Shown: in pieces, positions 18,517 through 28,294 of the stretch
How positions within the stretch are numbered: the stretch's first letter is position 1
Layout: each line of letters starts with the position of its first letter
Assembly: GCA_903944895.1 (NCBI GenBank)
Contig: CAJATL010000219.1
Location: forward strand, 1 to 64,000
Source of the DNA: an uncultured Bacteroidota bacterium
Lineage (GTDB): Bacteria; Bacteroidota; Bacteroidia; Bacteroidales; 4484-276
Length of the DNA stretch: 64,000 nt
Direction of reading: 5' to 3'
Notes under the pieces: generated by a model
What the model saw: only the letters and a program-made list of their open reading frames with translations
Databases searched by the model: none
Told to the model about the DNA's origin: nothing
Position numbers and translations under genes: made by a program

Positions 18517-21500
18517 ATGAATATTACAGAAATTTCAATCAAACGCCCATCTCTGATCATCGTTATTTTCAGCGTTTTCGCCTTGCTGGGGATCATCGGA
18601 TTTTCGAACCTTGGATACGAACTCTTGCCCGACTTCAACCAACCGGTGGTTGTAATAAAAACAATGTACCCTGGCGCCGAACCCAACGAAGTGGAGACTT
18701 CGGTTTCAAGGAAAATAGAGGATGCCTTATCGAATCTCGAAGGAGTTGATTATCTGGAGACCAAATCCATGCCCAACGCCTCGGTTATTATTGCCAATCT
18801 GAAATATGGAACCGATTTGAACATCGCCATGCAGGATGCCCAGCGCTATATCGACAATATCAAAAAAGACCTTCCGGCAGACATTTTAAGCCCTGTGATG
18901 AGCAAGGTTTCGCCCAACGATTTACCCATTATTTCGATAAGTGCAACAAGTAGTTTGCCTGCGACGGAATTTTATCAAAAAATGAAGGATGAATATCTTC
19001 CGCAAATTCAACAATTAAAGGGAGTAGCCGAAATTACACTACTTGGCGGCGAAGAACGCGAAATACAGGTGAAGGCCAATCAGGATAAACTGAAACTGTA
19101 TAAAATATCGCTTTATCAGGTTGTTGAAGCCATTAACCGCTCAGGCATTGATTTGCCTGCCGGGAAAGCGCAAACCGATAAAGAGAGCAATTCGGTGCGG
19201 TTAACCGGAAAATTTTCGACCGTAAACGACATCATGAATGTGCAGGTTGCTATGCCTGCGCCGGGAATGCCGGTTTATGTCAAAGATGTGGCCTCGGTTA
19301 TTGATGGGGTGAAAGAGATAAGTTCGGTAAGCCGGTACAACGGTGTAAACGGGATAGGCCTTTTGCTGAAGAAACAAGGCGATGCCAATGCTGTGGAAGT
19401 TTCAAAATTAGTTCACGCGAAACTTACCGAGATTGAAAACGCAAACTCGCTGTACGGAGTAAAATTTGTTGTTGCCGACGATTCAACCGACATGACCATT
19501 GCCGCGGTAAATTCGGTGGTTGACGACCTGATTCTGGCTGTAATCCTGGTTTCGCTGGTTATGTTCCTATTTTTGCGAAGCTACCGGAATTCGTTGATTG
19601 TATTAATCGCAATCCCAACTTCATTAATTACGGCCTTTGCTGTGATGTGGCTGATGGGCTTCACCTTAAACCTGATGACTTTGCTGGCCATGTCGTTAAT
19701 CATCGGAATTCTGGTTGACGATGCCATCGTCATTCTCGAAAACATCCAGCGGCACCTCGATATGGGAAAAGATAAACGGGATGCCGCTTTGGAAGGACGT
19801 ATGGAAATTGGGTTTTCGGCCATTTCGATTACCCTGGTTGATGTGGTCGTATTTCTGCCCATACTGTTTTTGCAGGTTTTTGTGGCCGATATGCTCAAAC
19901 AATTCTCCATCGTGGTAATAACCTCAACACTCACCAGCTTGTTGGTGGGATTTACCCTGGTGCCCTGGCTGGCTTCGCGGATTGGAAAAAAGGAAGATTT
20001 GCAACCCACCAACTTCATGAACCGGTTTCTGCTTTGGTTCGAGAAACAATTAACTGCCTTCATCGAATGGTACGGCCATCAGTTGGTTTGGGTTCTCAGC
20101 CATAAACTTATCTTTACAGCAATAGTTATTTTCCTTTTGGTAATGACGGGAGTCATGTTGAAGCAAGGAATAATCGGAAAAGAAATGATGTCAACAGGCG
20201 ACCAGGGAAAATTCCGTCTGAATCTGGAATATGATAAAACGACCACCGTTCAGGAAAACAACATCAGAACGCAACGGGTCGAAAACTTTATCCTTCAGCA
20301 ACCCGAAGTAGCCACACTATTCAGCAACATTGCCGGGCCTGGCACAGGCATCGGAAGTCTGGGAGTTGGCTCTTCCAATATATCGGAGTTTACCATTCAG
20401 TTGAAACCTGAAGAAGAAAGGAATATCAAAACAGAAGCATTTATGAAATCGCTTCGCGAAGCGCTGAAAAAGGAGTTTTCGGGTGTTAACTTTTCGATGG
20501 CAGTTTTAGGATTATTGCCAAAACAGGCGCCCATCAAAATAACCTTGAGCGGTAGCGATCTGAATTTGGTGATGAAAACCGGGGAAAATCTTAAAGCAGC
20601 TATCCAGGAAATACCTGGTGCCGATAATGTTCGGTTATCAGTGGAAGAAGGAAGTCCCGAATACAAGGTAATTCCTGATAAAGATAAAATGCAGCGGTTG
20701 GGATTAACAACGGCTTACGTAGGCTTAAATTTGAGAACGGCCTTTACCGGAAACGATGATGCCACATTAACCGAAAATGGAACCGAATATCCGGTGAGGA
20801 TCTGGTTAGATGACTTTGACAGGAAAAACTTTGAAGACGTGCAACGTATTTCCATTGTAAACCCAATGAACATCCCCATTGAAGTGTCTCAATTTGCGGT
20901 GGTGAAGCAGGATAATTCGCCTTCGTTGCTCGAAAGACTTGACAGGCAACCGTCGGTAACCATAACTTCCGAGTCGTTTGGCAGGCCATCGGGAACGCTT
21001 GCTGATGAAGCAATTGCCTTTCTGAAAACACAACCATTGCCCGAAGGTGTTAAATTAACCTGGGGTGCCGATATCAAAACCCAGGATGAAAGTTTCGGAG
21101 CTTTAGGCTCGGTTCTCATCATCTCATTTATCCTGATTTATCTGATTATGATTGCCCTTTATGATAGCTATATTTATCCGTTTGTGGCATTATTTGCCAT
21201 TCCGATGGCTGGCATTGGAGCTTTCCTGGCGTTAAATTTATCGTTAAACGACTTAACCCTTTTTGCGCAGTTGGGATTAATCATGCTCATGGGGCTGGTC
21301 ACAAAAAATGCCATCCTGATTGTAGATTTTACCAACCAGTTGAAATCGCAGGGAAAATATTTTAAAGATGCGTTAATCATTGCCGGTAAAGAGCGTATGC
21401 GCCCTATTTTGATGACCACACTTGCCATGGCTATCGGAATGTTGCCCATTGCATTGGCGCAGGGTACGGCCAGCGAATGGAAAAACGGCCTGGCATGGGT

Positions 21501-21618
21501 AATCATCGGAGGTTTATTGTCGTCAATGATTTTGACTGTTTATTTAGTCCCGATGGTTTATTATGTGGTTGATAGCATGAAAGAGAAAATCACATTACGA
21601 AGGGAAAAAACTAAATGA
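18517..21618 (+). CDS. Efflux RND transporter permease subunit (AcrB family)
   Basis: 1033 aa; MNITEISIKRPSLIIVIFSVFALLG, GILVDDAIVILENIQRH, MGLVTKNAILIVDF. Confidence 0.96.
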   Translation: MNITEISIKRPSLIIVIFSVFALLGIIGFSNLGYELLPDFNQPVVVIKTMYPGAEPNEVETSVSRKIEDALSNLEGVDYLETKSMPNASVIIANLKYGTDLNIAMQDAQRYIDNIKKDLPADILSPVMSKVSPNDLPIISISATSSLPATEFYQKMKDEYLPQIQQLKGVAEITLLGGEEREIQVKANQDKLKLYKISLYQVVEAINRSGIDLPAGKAQTDKESNSVRLTGKFSTVNDIMNVQVAMPAPGMPVYVKDVASVIDGVKEISSVSRYNGVNGIGLLLKKQGDANAVEVSKLVHAKLTEIENANSLYGVKFVVADDSTDMTIAAVNSVVDDLILAVILVSLVMFLFLRSYRNSLIVLIAIPTSLITAFAVMWLMGFTLNLMTLLAMSLIIGILVDDAIVILENIQRHLDMGKDKRDAALEGRMEIGFSAISITLVDVVVFLPILFLQVFVADMLKQFSIVVITSTLTSLLVGFTLVPWLASRIGKKEDLQPTNFMNRFLLWFEKQLTAFIEWYGHQLVWVLSHKLIFTAIVIFLLVMTGVMLKQGIIGKEMMSTGDQGKFRLNLEYDKTTTVQENNIRTQRVENFILQQPEVATLFSNIAGPGTGIGSLGVGSSNISEFTIQLKPEEERNIKTEAFMKSLREALKKEFSGVNFSMAVLGLLPKQAPIKITLSGSDLNLVMKTGENLKAAIQEIPGADNVRLSVEEGSPEYKVIPDKDKMQRLGLTTAYVGLNLRTAFTGNDDATLTENGTEYPVRIWLDDFDRKNFEDVQRISIVNPMNIPIEVSQFAVVKQDNSPSLLERLDRQPSVTITSESFGRPSGTLADEAIAFLKTQPLPEGVKLTWGADIKTQDESFGALGSVLIISFILIYLIMIALYDSYIYPFVALFAIPMAGIGAFLALNLSLNDLTLFAQLGLIMLMGLVTKNAILIVDFTNQLKSQGKYFKDALIIAGKERMRPILMTTLAMAIGMLPIALAQGTASEWKNGLAWVIIGGLLSSMILTVYLVPMVYYVVDSMKEKITLRREKTK

Positions 21619-22523
21619 AGAAAACAATCCTGATTCTTCAGTCGGTTTTGGCCATCGTGCTTTTTTCTTCATTTAGCATTCAAAAGCAGGAAAAAGATTC
21701 CCTACCCCAGATTGGGCTTTCGGTAATTTCGCAGGTAAATCAGGGTAATAGCTATATTACTTTTCCTACCGACATTGGTAACCTTGAACCACTTTGGTTT
21801 GAAGCGAATTTAATCCCGAATTTTTATATCAGGGAAAGTAAAAATTCGCGATTAATCGGAGTTTTAACACCTCAGATTATTATCAGAATGTATCAGGAAG
21901 AATCGTTTCCGGTGCGCACTCCCAGCTATATGCCACAAATTACGATGTATTATCTTTTTAAGAAAAAGGAACCTTTGGTAACCCGAAGCATTTTTTTGCG
22001 GTTTGCGCATCATTCCAACGGTCAGGATGGAAGTTTTTATTTGGAAAACGGTGAGCTAAACCTAAAATCCGGCGATTTTGCAACCAACTACATCGAGCCT
22101 GGTTTTATTCTGACAAATGTAAATAAACGATTTAATGCTTATCAGTTTTTCAAAACTTCGCTCGAAATCCATCCGCCCGGCATGAGCAGCGATGAGCTCG
22201 ATGGTATTTACAGCAACATCCGTTGGCACAATGCGGTTTCGATATTTAAAGTTCCCGCCAAAAATGACAGCTTCTCCCAAAAAAATGCAACTATCTCGGT
22301 CAAAGGTGAAATTACCTGGATGTTTGGCCAGGTGAATGATTGGAGCGCGCTTTCGGCTGAAAGACTCAATCTTGCTTTGACCTTTTTCTACCATCCTGTA
22401 TTTTTGGAAGACATCGGATTCTTCGTCCGGTATTATCATGGATTGGATTATTACAACATGTATTTCAGCCACGGTCTTGATGTTCTGCGGTTTGGAATTA
22501 TGACCGAAAAATTACGGTTTTGA
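21615..22523 (+). CDS. Outer-membrane phospholipase A (OMPLA)-like beta-barrel protein
   Basis: RFAHHSNGQDGSFY resembles the OMPLA HxSNG active-site segment; C-terminal YYHGLDYYNMYF resembles the GYGESLxDYN region. Confidence 0.6.
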   Translation: MKKTILILQSVLAIVLFSSFSIQKQEKDSLPQIGLSVISQVNQGNSYITFPTDIGNLEPLWFEANLIPNFYIRESKNSRLIGVLTPQIIIRMYQEESFPVRTPSYMPQITMYYLFKKKEPLVTRSIFLRFAHHSNGQDGSFYLENGELNLKSGDFATNYIEPGFILTNVNKRFNAYQFFKTSLEIHPPGMSSDELDGIYSNIRWHNAVSIFKVPAKNDSFSQKNATISVKGEITWMFGQVNDWSALSAERLNLALTFFYHPVFLEDIGFFVRYYHGLDYYNMYFSHGLDVLRFGIMTEKLRF

Positions 22524-22565
22524 GACTACTTCAGCCAGATTACTAAACCAAATTTTGACAATGCA

Positions 22566-22955
22566 ATGAAAAACCACGATTTAAAAACAGAAGATCAAAT
22601 ATTCGCGACAGCCTGTAACGTGTTTCTTCGTTACGGCTTTCACGGCACAAAAACCCGGCAAATTGCATTCAGCGCTGGTGTAAATATTTCGCTCATTCAT
22701 TATTATTTCAGAACAAAGGAACGGCTTTATGCAAAAGTAATCGAACATCTTTTTGAACGTATCCTGAACGAACCATTCAAATTGTCAGGTGAAGAAACAG
22801 CCGAAACTGCCTGGTTTTTCAGCACCGAATTTTATAACAACAAAATGCTATTCGAAAAGGCAGTTTTTAGTATTTATGGAAATGATGCTCTTAAAAAGAT
22901 TTCAAAAATCAGGAATTGGCTGGGATCAGCCGGTTTTGTAAATGCGGTTCAATGA
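22566..22955 (+). CDS. Short TetR/AcrR family regulator (HTH domain, abbreviated C-terminus)
   Basis: 129 aa; IFATACNVFLRYGFHGTKTRQIAFSAGVNISLIHYYFRTKERLYAKVIEHLF is a TetR HTH; TGA overlaps the next ATG (ATGA). Confidence 0.8.
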   Translation: MKNHDLKTEDQIFATACNVFLRYGFHGTKTRQIAFSAGVNISLIHYYFRTKERLYAKVIEHLFERILNEPFKLSGEETAETAWFFSTEFYNNKMLFEKAVFSIYGNDALKKISKIRNWLGSAGFVNAVQ

Positions 22956-23770
22956 AAACGAAAATGATGCAGCCCAAATTTATGTTTTTTATCTTCATTT
23001 CATTAATAACAGTTGGATGCGAAAACACATTTGATTATTCGCCATACGCTATTGATTTTAGCGAAGAAAACAGGAATGTTAACCAAAAGAACATCGAAAA
23101 ATTAATGGCCACCGAATGTGATGATACGCTTACAATTGCATTTACAGGCGACACACACAACTTCTTTGATGAAACCGAACTATTTGTTGGAAAAGTAAAT
23201 CAAAATCCGGCTATAGATTTTGTGATCCATGTTGGCGACATTGCAGATTTTGGTTTGCCGAAGCAATTTTTGTGGGGAAATTCGATGTTGTCAAAACTGG
23301 CAGTTCCATACTTTGTTGTCATCGGAAATCACGATTTGATTGGCAATGGGTCAGAGGCGTATCTGGAAATGTTTGGGGCATTTGATTACAGTTTTATTTA
23401 CAACAAAATAAAATTCGTATTTATCAACACCAACAGCCTCGAGTTTGAATATTGCGGAACCGTTCCAGACATTCGATGGCTTGAGGGGCAGCTTATCCCG
23501 ACCGAAGATTTTACCAAGGCGATTGTCATTTTTCATACTCCACCTTCAGATATTGGATTTGATGCTACGCTGTCCGATGATTTTCATCACACACTGGGGC
23601 TTTATCACAATGTACTTTTTGTCGTTCACGGGCATCTTCATCACCACGAAATTTATTATCCTTTCGAAGGTAATCTCACTTATGTTAACGTTTACGGCGC
23701 CGAACATAATAAGTTCAATGTCATCCAAATATCAGAAAGCTCCTATGAAATTGAAACCATCGGATTTTAA
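22952..23770 (+). CDS. Calcineurin-like metallophosphoesterase, predicted lipoprotein
   Basis: FTGDTHNFFDE, HVGDIADFG, VIGNHD, VHGHLHHHE; start taken at 22952 (MKTKMMQPKFMFFIFISLITVGCEN). Confidence 0.88.
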   Translation: MKTKMMQPKFMFFIFISLITVGCENTFDYSPYAIDFSEENRNVNQKNIEKLMATECDDTLTIAFTGDTHNFFDETELFVGKVNQNPAIDFVIHVGDIADFGLPKQFLWGNSMLSKLAVPYFVVIGNHDLIGNGSEAYLEMFGAFDYSFIYNKIKFVFINTNSLEFEYCGTVPDIRWLEGQLIPTEDFTKAIVIFHTPPSDIGFDATLSDDFHHTLGLYHNVLFVVHGHLHHHEIYYPFEGNLTYVNVYGAEHNKFNVIQISESSYEIETIGF

Positions 23771-24371
23771 AATTCTGGTTGTGATCTTCTTCCTTTTGCT
23801 CTGTGTTATTCCCTGGACACTTGGCCAGACAAGGCAAAGGACAGATTCGGTAAAGTACAAAAGATTTTTACCCGATTATGTAAAGATGCAATTTGCCGGC
23901 GGCATTGGATTTTTGTCTCCGGGAGTGGGATATTCGTTTTTTAAACAACGATTTGAAGTGTCATGTTTTTATGGATATGTTCCGGAATTCGTTTCAGCCG
24001 ACGATTTGCACAGCGTCAGTCTGCAATTAACCGCAAAATTTTTCCGCTTTAATGCAGGCAAAAATATCGAAGTTGTCCCTTTAAATATTGGATGGTTTAT
24101 TCACCATACTTTTGGTCACGAATACTGGATAAAATTACCTTCCTATTATCCTGATGAATATTACTGGTGGTCGCCGGGTCGAAACTCGGGTGTTTTTGTT
24201 GGTGGAGAAGTAAAAACCAGGTTTTTGGGCAATAAAACTCCGGCATCAGGAACGGCTTTTTACGTTCGGGTTGGGAGCCGGGGATTATACATTGCAAGTA
24301 AATTTGGAAACGCCTCAATCCCTTTGAGCGACATTATCGAATTTGGTTTTGGAGTTTCAGTTTACAGATGA
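23745..24371 (+). CDS. Hypothetical outer-membrane-type protein
   Basis: In-frame Met at 23745 of ORF 23445-24371 gives a signal peptide (FKILVVIFFLLLCVIPWTLGQ) and a beta-rich body; overlaps the preceding gene by 26 bp. Confidence 0.7.
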   Translation: MKLKPSDFKILVVIFFLLLCVIPWTLGQTRQRTDSVKYKRFLPDYVKMQFAGGIGFLSPGVGYSFFKQRFEVSCFYGYVPEFVSADDLHSVSLQLTAKFFRFNAGKNIEVVPLNIGWFIHHTFGHEYWIKLPSYYPDEYYWWSPGRNSGVFVGGEVKTRFLGNKTPASGTAFYVRVGSRGLYIASKFGNASIPLSDIIEFGFGVSVYR

Positions 24372-24480
24372 TACATTCCCGGAAAGTCAGAAACAATGCA
24401 AAAGACTCAAAATCTAAGCAAAAAACCATCTGAAATATAGAACCGTCACCCTTCATGAAATTTACCGGCTTTTAAGCAGT

Positions 24481-24571
24481 GGCTAAAGCCCTGAATATCA
24501 CGTGCATCAATTGCCCCGCCCTTAAGGGGGCAATTGAAAATCAAGCTTTTACTGGGCTTTAGCCCAAAATT
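24481..24571. repeat. Intergenic palindrome cluster
   Basis: GGCTAAAGCCC ... CAATTGCCCC/GGGGCAATTG ... GGGCTTTAGCCC, nested. Confidence 0.6.
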
Positions 24572-24667
24572 ACAAGTTTTTTGATTGGACTCATTATTTG
24601 AAATAAATTTGGTAATCTGAATTTTCGTTTTAACTTTGCCGCTCAAAGTACTTTTAATTTCAAATTA

Positions 24668-25306
24668 ATGAATAAACAACAAGAACAGTTGGAAACGCTC
24701 CGGGAAATACGGTCATTAATGGAACGTTCGTCCCGGTTTTTATCACTGAGCGGACTTTCGGGAGCAATAGCCGGAGTAGCGGCCATTACAGGGGTTGTGG
24801 CAGCCTATATATTTCTTGGCCTTTCACCGGATGAACCCGGATACTATGAATTTGCAGTTGAAGAAAACGGCAAACCCAATCCAGCTTTTTACACCTTCCT
24901 GTCGATCGATTTTATCAGTGTATTAATTGTTTCACTGCTTGCAGCCAGCCTGCTGACGATAAGAAAAGCCAGAAAACAACGACAGCCGGTCTGGGATGCT
25001 TTGGCGAAACGCCTTGTAGTAAATATGGCAATTCCGCTGGCAACGGGAGGCATCTTTTGCCTGATGCTCCTCTACCATGGCCAAATCGCTTTTGTTGCTC
25101 CCGCCACTTTAATTTTTTACGGGCTGGCGCTGTTCAATGCCGGCAAATACACCATAAACGACATCCGTTACCTCGGCGTTTTCGAAATCATTACCGGCCT
25201 GGGAGCATCTTTTGCTGTCGAATATGGCCTCCTGTTCTGGGCATTTGGTTTCGGGATTCTCCACATTATTTACGGAATCGCCATGTATCTTAAATATGAG
25301 AAGTGA
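24668..25306 (+). CDS. Conserved membrane protein
   Basis: 212 aa, multiple TM segments; overlaps the next gene start. Confidence 0.75.
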   Translation: MNKQQEQLETLREIRSLMERSSRFLSLSGLSGAIAGVAAITGVVAAYIFLGLSPDEPGYYEFAVEENGKPNPAFYTFLSIDFISVLIVSLLAASLLTIRKARKQRQPVWDALAKRLVVNMAIPLATGGIFCLMLLYHGQIAFVAPATLIFYGLALFNAGKYTINDIRYLGVFEIITGLGASFAVEYGLLFWAFGFGILHIIYGIAMYLKYEK

Positions 25307-25602
25307 AAAATTTCATCGCAAATTTAAATAAGGCTTTCGAAAGCAGGGTGCGGCTGGGCATTATGTCGCTTCTGATGGTTAACGACTTCGTGGATTTTGG
25401 AACACTGAAGGAGCAACTTCAGATTACCGACGGCAACCTGGCAAGCCACATCAATGCACTCGAAAAACTGCATTATATTGAGATCAGAAAGCAGTTTGTC
25501 GGGAAAAAACCAAATACCTCATTCGCTGCATCAGTTGAAGGCAAAAAAGCATTCAGTGAACATCTCGATGCACTCGAAAAACTGATCAACCAATCGAACT
25601 AA
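25303..25602 (+). CDS. Winged-helix transcriptional regulator (MarR/ArsR-like)
   Basis: 99 aa; VRLGIMSLLMVNDFVDFGTLKEQLQITDGNLASHINALEKLHYIEIRKQFVGKKPNTSFAAS; GTG start overlaps the TGA of the previous gene. Confidence 0.88.
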   Translation: MKNFIANLNKAFESRVRLGIMSLLMVNDFVDFGTLKEQLQITDGNLASHINALEKLHYIEIRKQFVGKKPNTSFAASVEGKKAFSEHLDALEKLINQSN

Positions 25603-25654
25603 GATTTTTTTACAGATTCACTTTTATAAAAAGGTTCTTTTAAAATAAATCGTT

Positions 25655-26944
25655 ATGAATAAAGTAACAGAAAAACAAAGCATGGAGGACACAGGCACTA
25701 TGAAAGAAGAAATCACGAGCAATTTAGACAATCCCGCTCAACTCGAAAAATTGTACCGCGACGACAAAACGATTTTTAAAAGGGCGTTCAACGGGATTTA
25801 TCCCGACATTCAGGAAACAACAGCCGCTCAGTTCTGGCACGAACGCCTGAACTTTGAAAACGAAGAGATTTCCTGGGGTACCAGCCACGACCTGATTTTT
25901 GTTATTGCAGCAACATTTATTGCCGGACTGTTAGCAAAAATCCCTGATTTTACCGGAATCAACCCCGACTATTTTTATCCGCGAAATCTCGCTTTTGTGG
26001 TATTTCCCTTTTTAACTGCATATTTTGCATGGAAACAAAAAATCCAGATTAAAAAGCTACTTATTGTTTTGATAGCCATGCTCGTTTCGGCAATTTACAT
26101 TAACCTGCTTCCTGACGACGCCGAAAGTGATACCCTGATTTTGGCATGTATTCACCTGCCTTTATTCCTGTGGGCTTTACTGGGTTTTACATTCGTCGGT
26201 GGCCAATTGGACAACTACCAGGGACGAATAAATTTTCTAAGATTTAATGGAGATTTTGTAGTGATGACGACCATTATAGCTATTGCCGGTGGCCTGTTGA
26301 CCGCAATAACATTTGGGCTATTTCAGCTAATCGACCTGAGCGTTGAAGTTTTTTATCAAAAATACATGGTGTATTGGGGACTTGCAGCCTTACCAATCGT
26401 TGGAACTTACCTGGTAAAAACAAACCCGCAACTCGTAAAAAATGTTTCTCCGGTAATTGCCAAAGTATTTACGCCACTGGTACTTTTAACGCTCATCGTT
26501 TATCTCGTTGCAGTAATCTATACCGGCAAAGACCCCTATAATGACCGGGAGTTCCTACTGATTTTTAATGTTCTGCTCATTGGGGTGATGGCCATTATCC
26601 TCTTCTCGGTGGCTGAAACATCGAAAAATTCAAACAACAAAACAGGCACCTTTTTACTGCTTTGCTTATCGGTGGTTACGATAATTTTAAATGGAATAGC
26701 CCTATCGGCCATCGTTTTCCGGATTTCAGAGTGGGGAATTTCACCCAACAGGCTTGCTGTTTTAGGTGGAAATATCCTGATTCTGATAAATCTTCTGATT
26801 GTTGCTTATCGGCTGTTCAAGACGCTTAATAACAGCCATGAAATCGAAAGCGTCGAAAAAAGCATTGCTTCATATTTGCCTGTTTATGGCTTGTGGACTA
26901 TCGTGGTAACTTTTCTTTTCCCTTTACTCTTTAATTTTATCTGA
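25655..26944 (+). CDS. DUF4153-like multi-pass membrane protein
   Basis: 429 aa; about 10 hydrophobic segments; adjacent to the small winged-helix regulator. Confidence 0.65.
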   Translation: MNKVTEKQSMEDTGTMKEEITSNLDNPAQLEKLYRDDKTIFKRAFNGIYPDIQETTAAQFWHERLNFENEEISWGTSHDLIFVIAATFIAGLLAKIPDFTGINPDYFYPRNLAFVVFPFLTAYFAWKQKIQIKKLLIVLIAMLVSAIYINLLPDDAESDTLILACIHLPLFLWALLGFTFVGGQLDNYQGRINFLRFNGDFVVMTTIIAIAGGLLTAITFGLFQLIDLSVEVFYQKYMVYWGLAALPIVGTYLVKTNPQLVKNVSPVIAKVFTPLVLLTLIVYLVAVIYTGKDPYNDREFLLIFNVLLIGVMAIILFSVAETSKNSNNKTGTFLLLCLSVVTIILNGIALSAIVFRISEWGISPNRLAVLGGNILILINLLIVAYRLFKTLNNSHEIESVEKSIASYLPVYGLWTIVVTFLFPLLFNFI

Positions 26945-26957
26945 CCTCAATCCTGAA

Positions 26958-27962
26958 ATGCTTAACAAGAAGAAAGAACATCCGAAAGAAAAAACCGGCT
27001 TACATCCACGAAACAAACATCGTGAACGCTACAATTTCGGTGAGCTGATCAGAAGTTGCCCCGAATTAGCTCCGTTTGTCAGGTTGAATGATTACAAGGA
27101 TGAATCAGTTGATTTTTCCGAGCCCAGTGCAGTGCTAATGCTGAATAAGGCACTGCTGAAGCATTTTTACGGAATCGTTCACTGGGAAATTCCAACAGGT
27201 TATTTGTGTCCGCCAATTCCGGGAAGAGCCGATTATATTCATCATATCGCGGATTTATTGGGAAGCAGTAACCAGGGAGTAATTCCAACCGGCGGTCAGG
27301 TTAAGTGTCTCGATATTGGCGTAGGCGCAAATTGTATTTATCCGATAATCGGACATCAGGAATACGGGTGGAGGTTTGTTGGCTCGGACATTGACCCGGT
27401 TGCTTTTAAATCGGCAACCGAAATCATTGAGATGAATGCCTCCTTAAGCGGAAATGTGGAACTCCGGCTACAGCCCGATGCAAAAGCCATTTTCGGTGGA
27501 ATTATCCGACAGGATGAATATTTCGATCTGACCATCTGCAATCCGCCGTTTCACGCTTCTTATGAAGAAGCTCAATCCGGAACCCTTCGTAAGCTGAGCA
27601 ACCTAAAAGGCAAGCGAATTTCTAAACCAACATTGAATTTTGGTGGGAAAAACAGGGAATTATGGTGCGAAGGTGGCGAAGAAAAATTCGTTCAAAAAAT
27701 GATTTTAGATAGTCAACGCTTCCAGGCTTCCTGCCTTTGGTTTTCGACCTTGATTTCAAAACAATCCCATCTAAAAAATGCTTACACAGCGCTCAAAAAT
27801 GTTGGAGCTGTCGAAATTAAAACTTTACCGATGAGTCAGGGAAACAAAACAAGCCGGATATTTGCATGGACCTTTCTTAACCAGGCACAACACAAGGATT
27901 GGATGAATAAAAAAACGTCAGCCCCGGAACTCAAACCTCAATCTCCCCCACCAGATAAGTAA
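26958..27962 (+). CDS. rlmF: 23S rRNA (adenine(1618)-N(6))-methyltransferase RlmF
   Basis: NFGELIRSCPELAPFVRLNDYKDESVDFSEPSAVLMLNKALLKHFYGI...WEIPTGYLCPPIPGRADYIHH; NPPF motif. Confidence 0.95.
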   Translation: MLNKKKEHPKEKTGLHPRNKHRERYNFGELIRSCPELAPFVRLNDYKDESVDFSEPSAVLMLNKALLKHFYGIVHWEIPTGYLCPPIPGRADYIHHIADLLGSSNQGVIPTGGQVKCLDIGVGANCIYPIIGHQEYGWRFVGSDIDPVAFKSATEIIEMNASLSGNVELRLQPDAKAIFGGIIRQDEYFDLTICNPPFHASYEEAQSGTLRKLSNLKGKRISKPTLNFGGKNRELWCEGGEEKFVQKMILDSQRFQASCLWFSTLISKQSHLKNAYTALKNVGAVEIKTLPMSQGNKTSRIFAWTFLNQAQHKDWMNKKTSAPELKPQSPPPDK

Positions 27963-28167
27963 TTGCTTTTTCGCCGATTTCGACCCGGTCGCCGGACATT
28001 TTGCAGGAAAGTTCACCACCCCTTGCCGAAACCTGCCGGGCAGTGAGGTGAATTTTATTGAGCCGGTGCGACCAGAATGGCGTTAAAACCGAGTGCGCCG
28101 AGCCTGTTACCGGGTCTTCGTCGATGCCAACGGCAGGAGCAAACATACGCGACACAAAATCAACGTG
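27929..28167 (-). pseudogene. phzF 3'-end fragment; left copy of a ~239-bp direct repeat
   Basis: Matches 31118-31356 with 14 mismatches by hand count; encodes HVDFVSRMFAPAVGIDEDPVTGSAHS...YLVGEIEV. Confidence 0.93.
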
Positions 28168-28218
28168 CCTTGTATTTCTTTTAAGTTGAAATTTTTTGGA
28201 TTGATGCTTTGACAATGT

Positions 28219-28248
28219 CATTTGCAATACATTTGCAGGGTGCAAATG
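28219..28248. promoter_or_regulatory. Three CATTTGCA/TGCAAATG half-sites at 11-bp spacing upstream of the R-M gene
   Basis: CATTTGCA at 28219 and 28230, inverted TGCAAATG at 28241; overlaps TACATTTG (TAnnTTTG -7-like) at 28228. Confidence 0.5.
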
Positions 28249-28294
28249 ATGTAATTCCAAGCATTCGCAAAAATATCAGCTAACAATAAAATGC

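Noticed and set aside
23445-23744. N-terminal 100 codons of ORF 23445-24371
   Set aside because: Overlap the metallophosphoesterase in another frame; the signal peptide begins at the in-frame Met at 23745.
27931-28260. 109-aa ORF as an independent gene
   Set aside because: Its C-terminal ~78 residues are the phzF 3' end; the N-terminal part is read from R-M upstream sequence. Best seen as a truncated copy.
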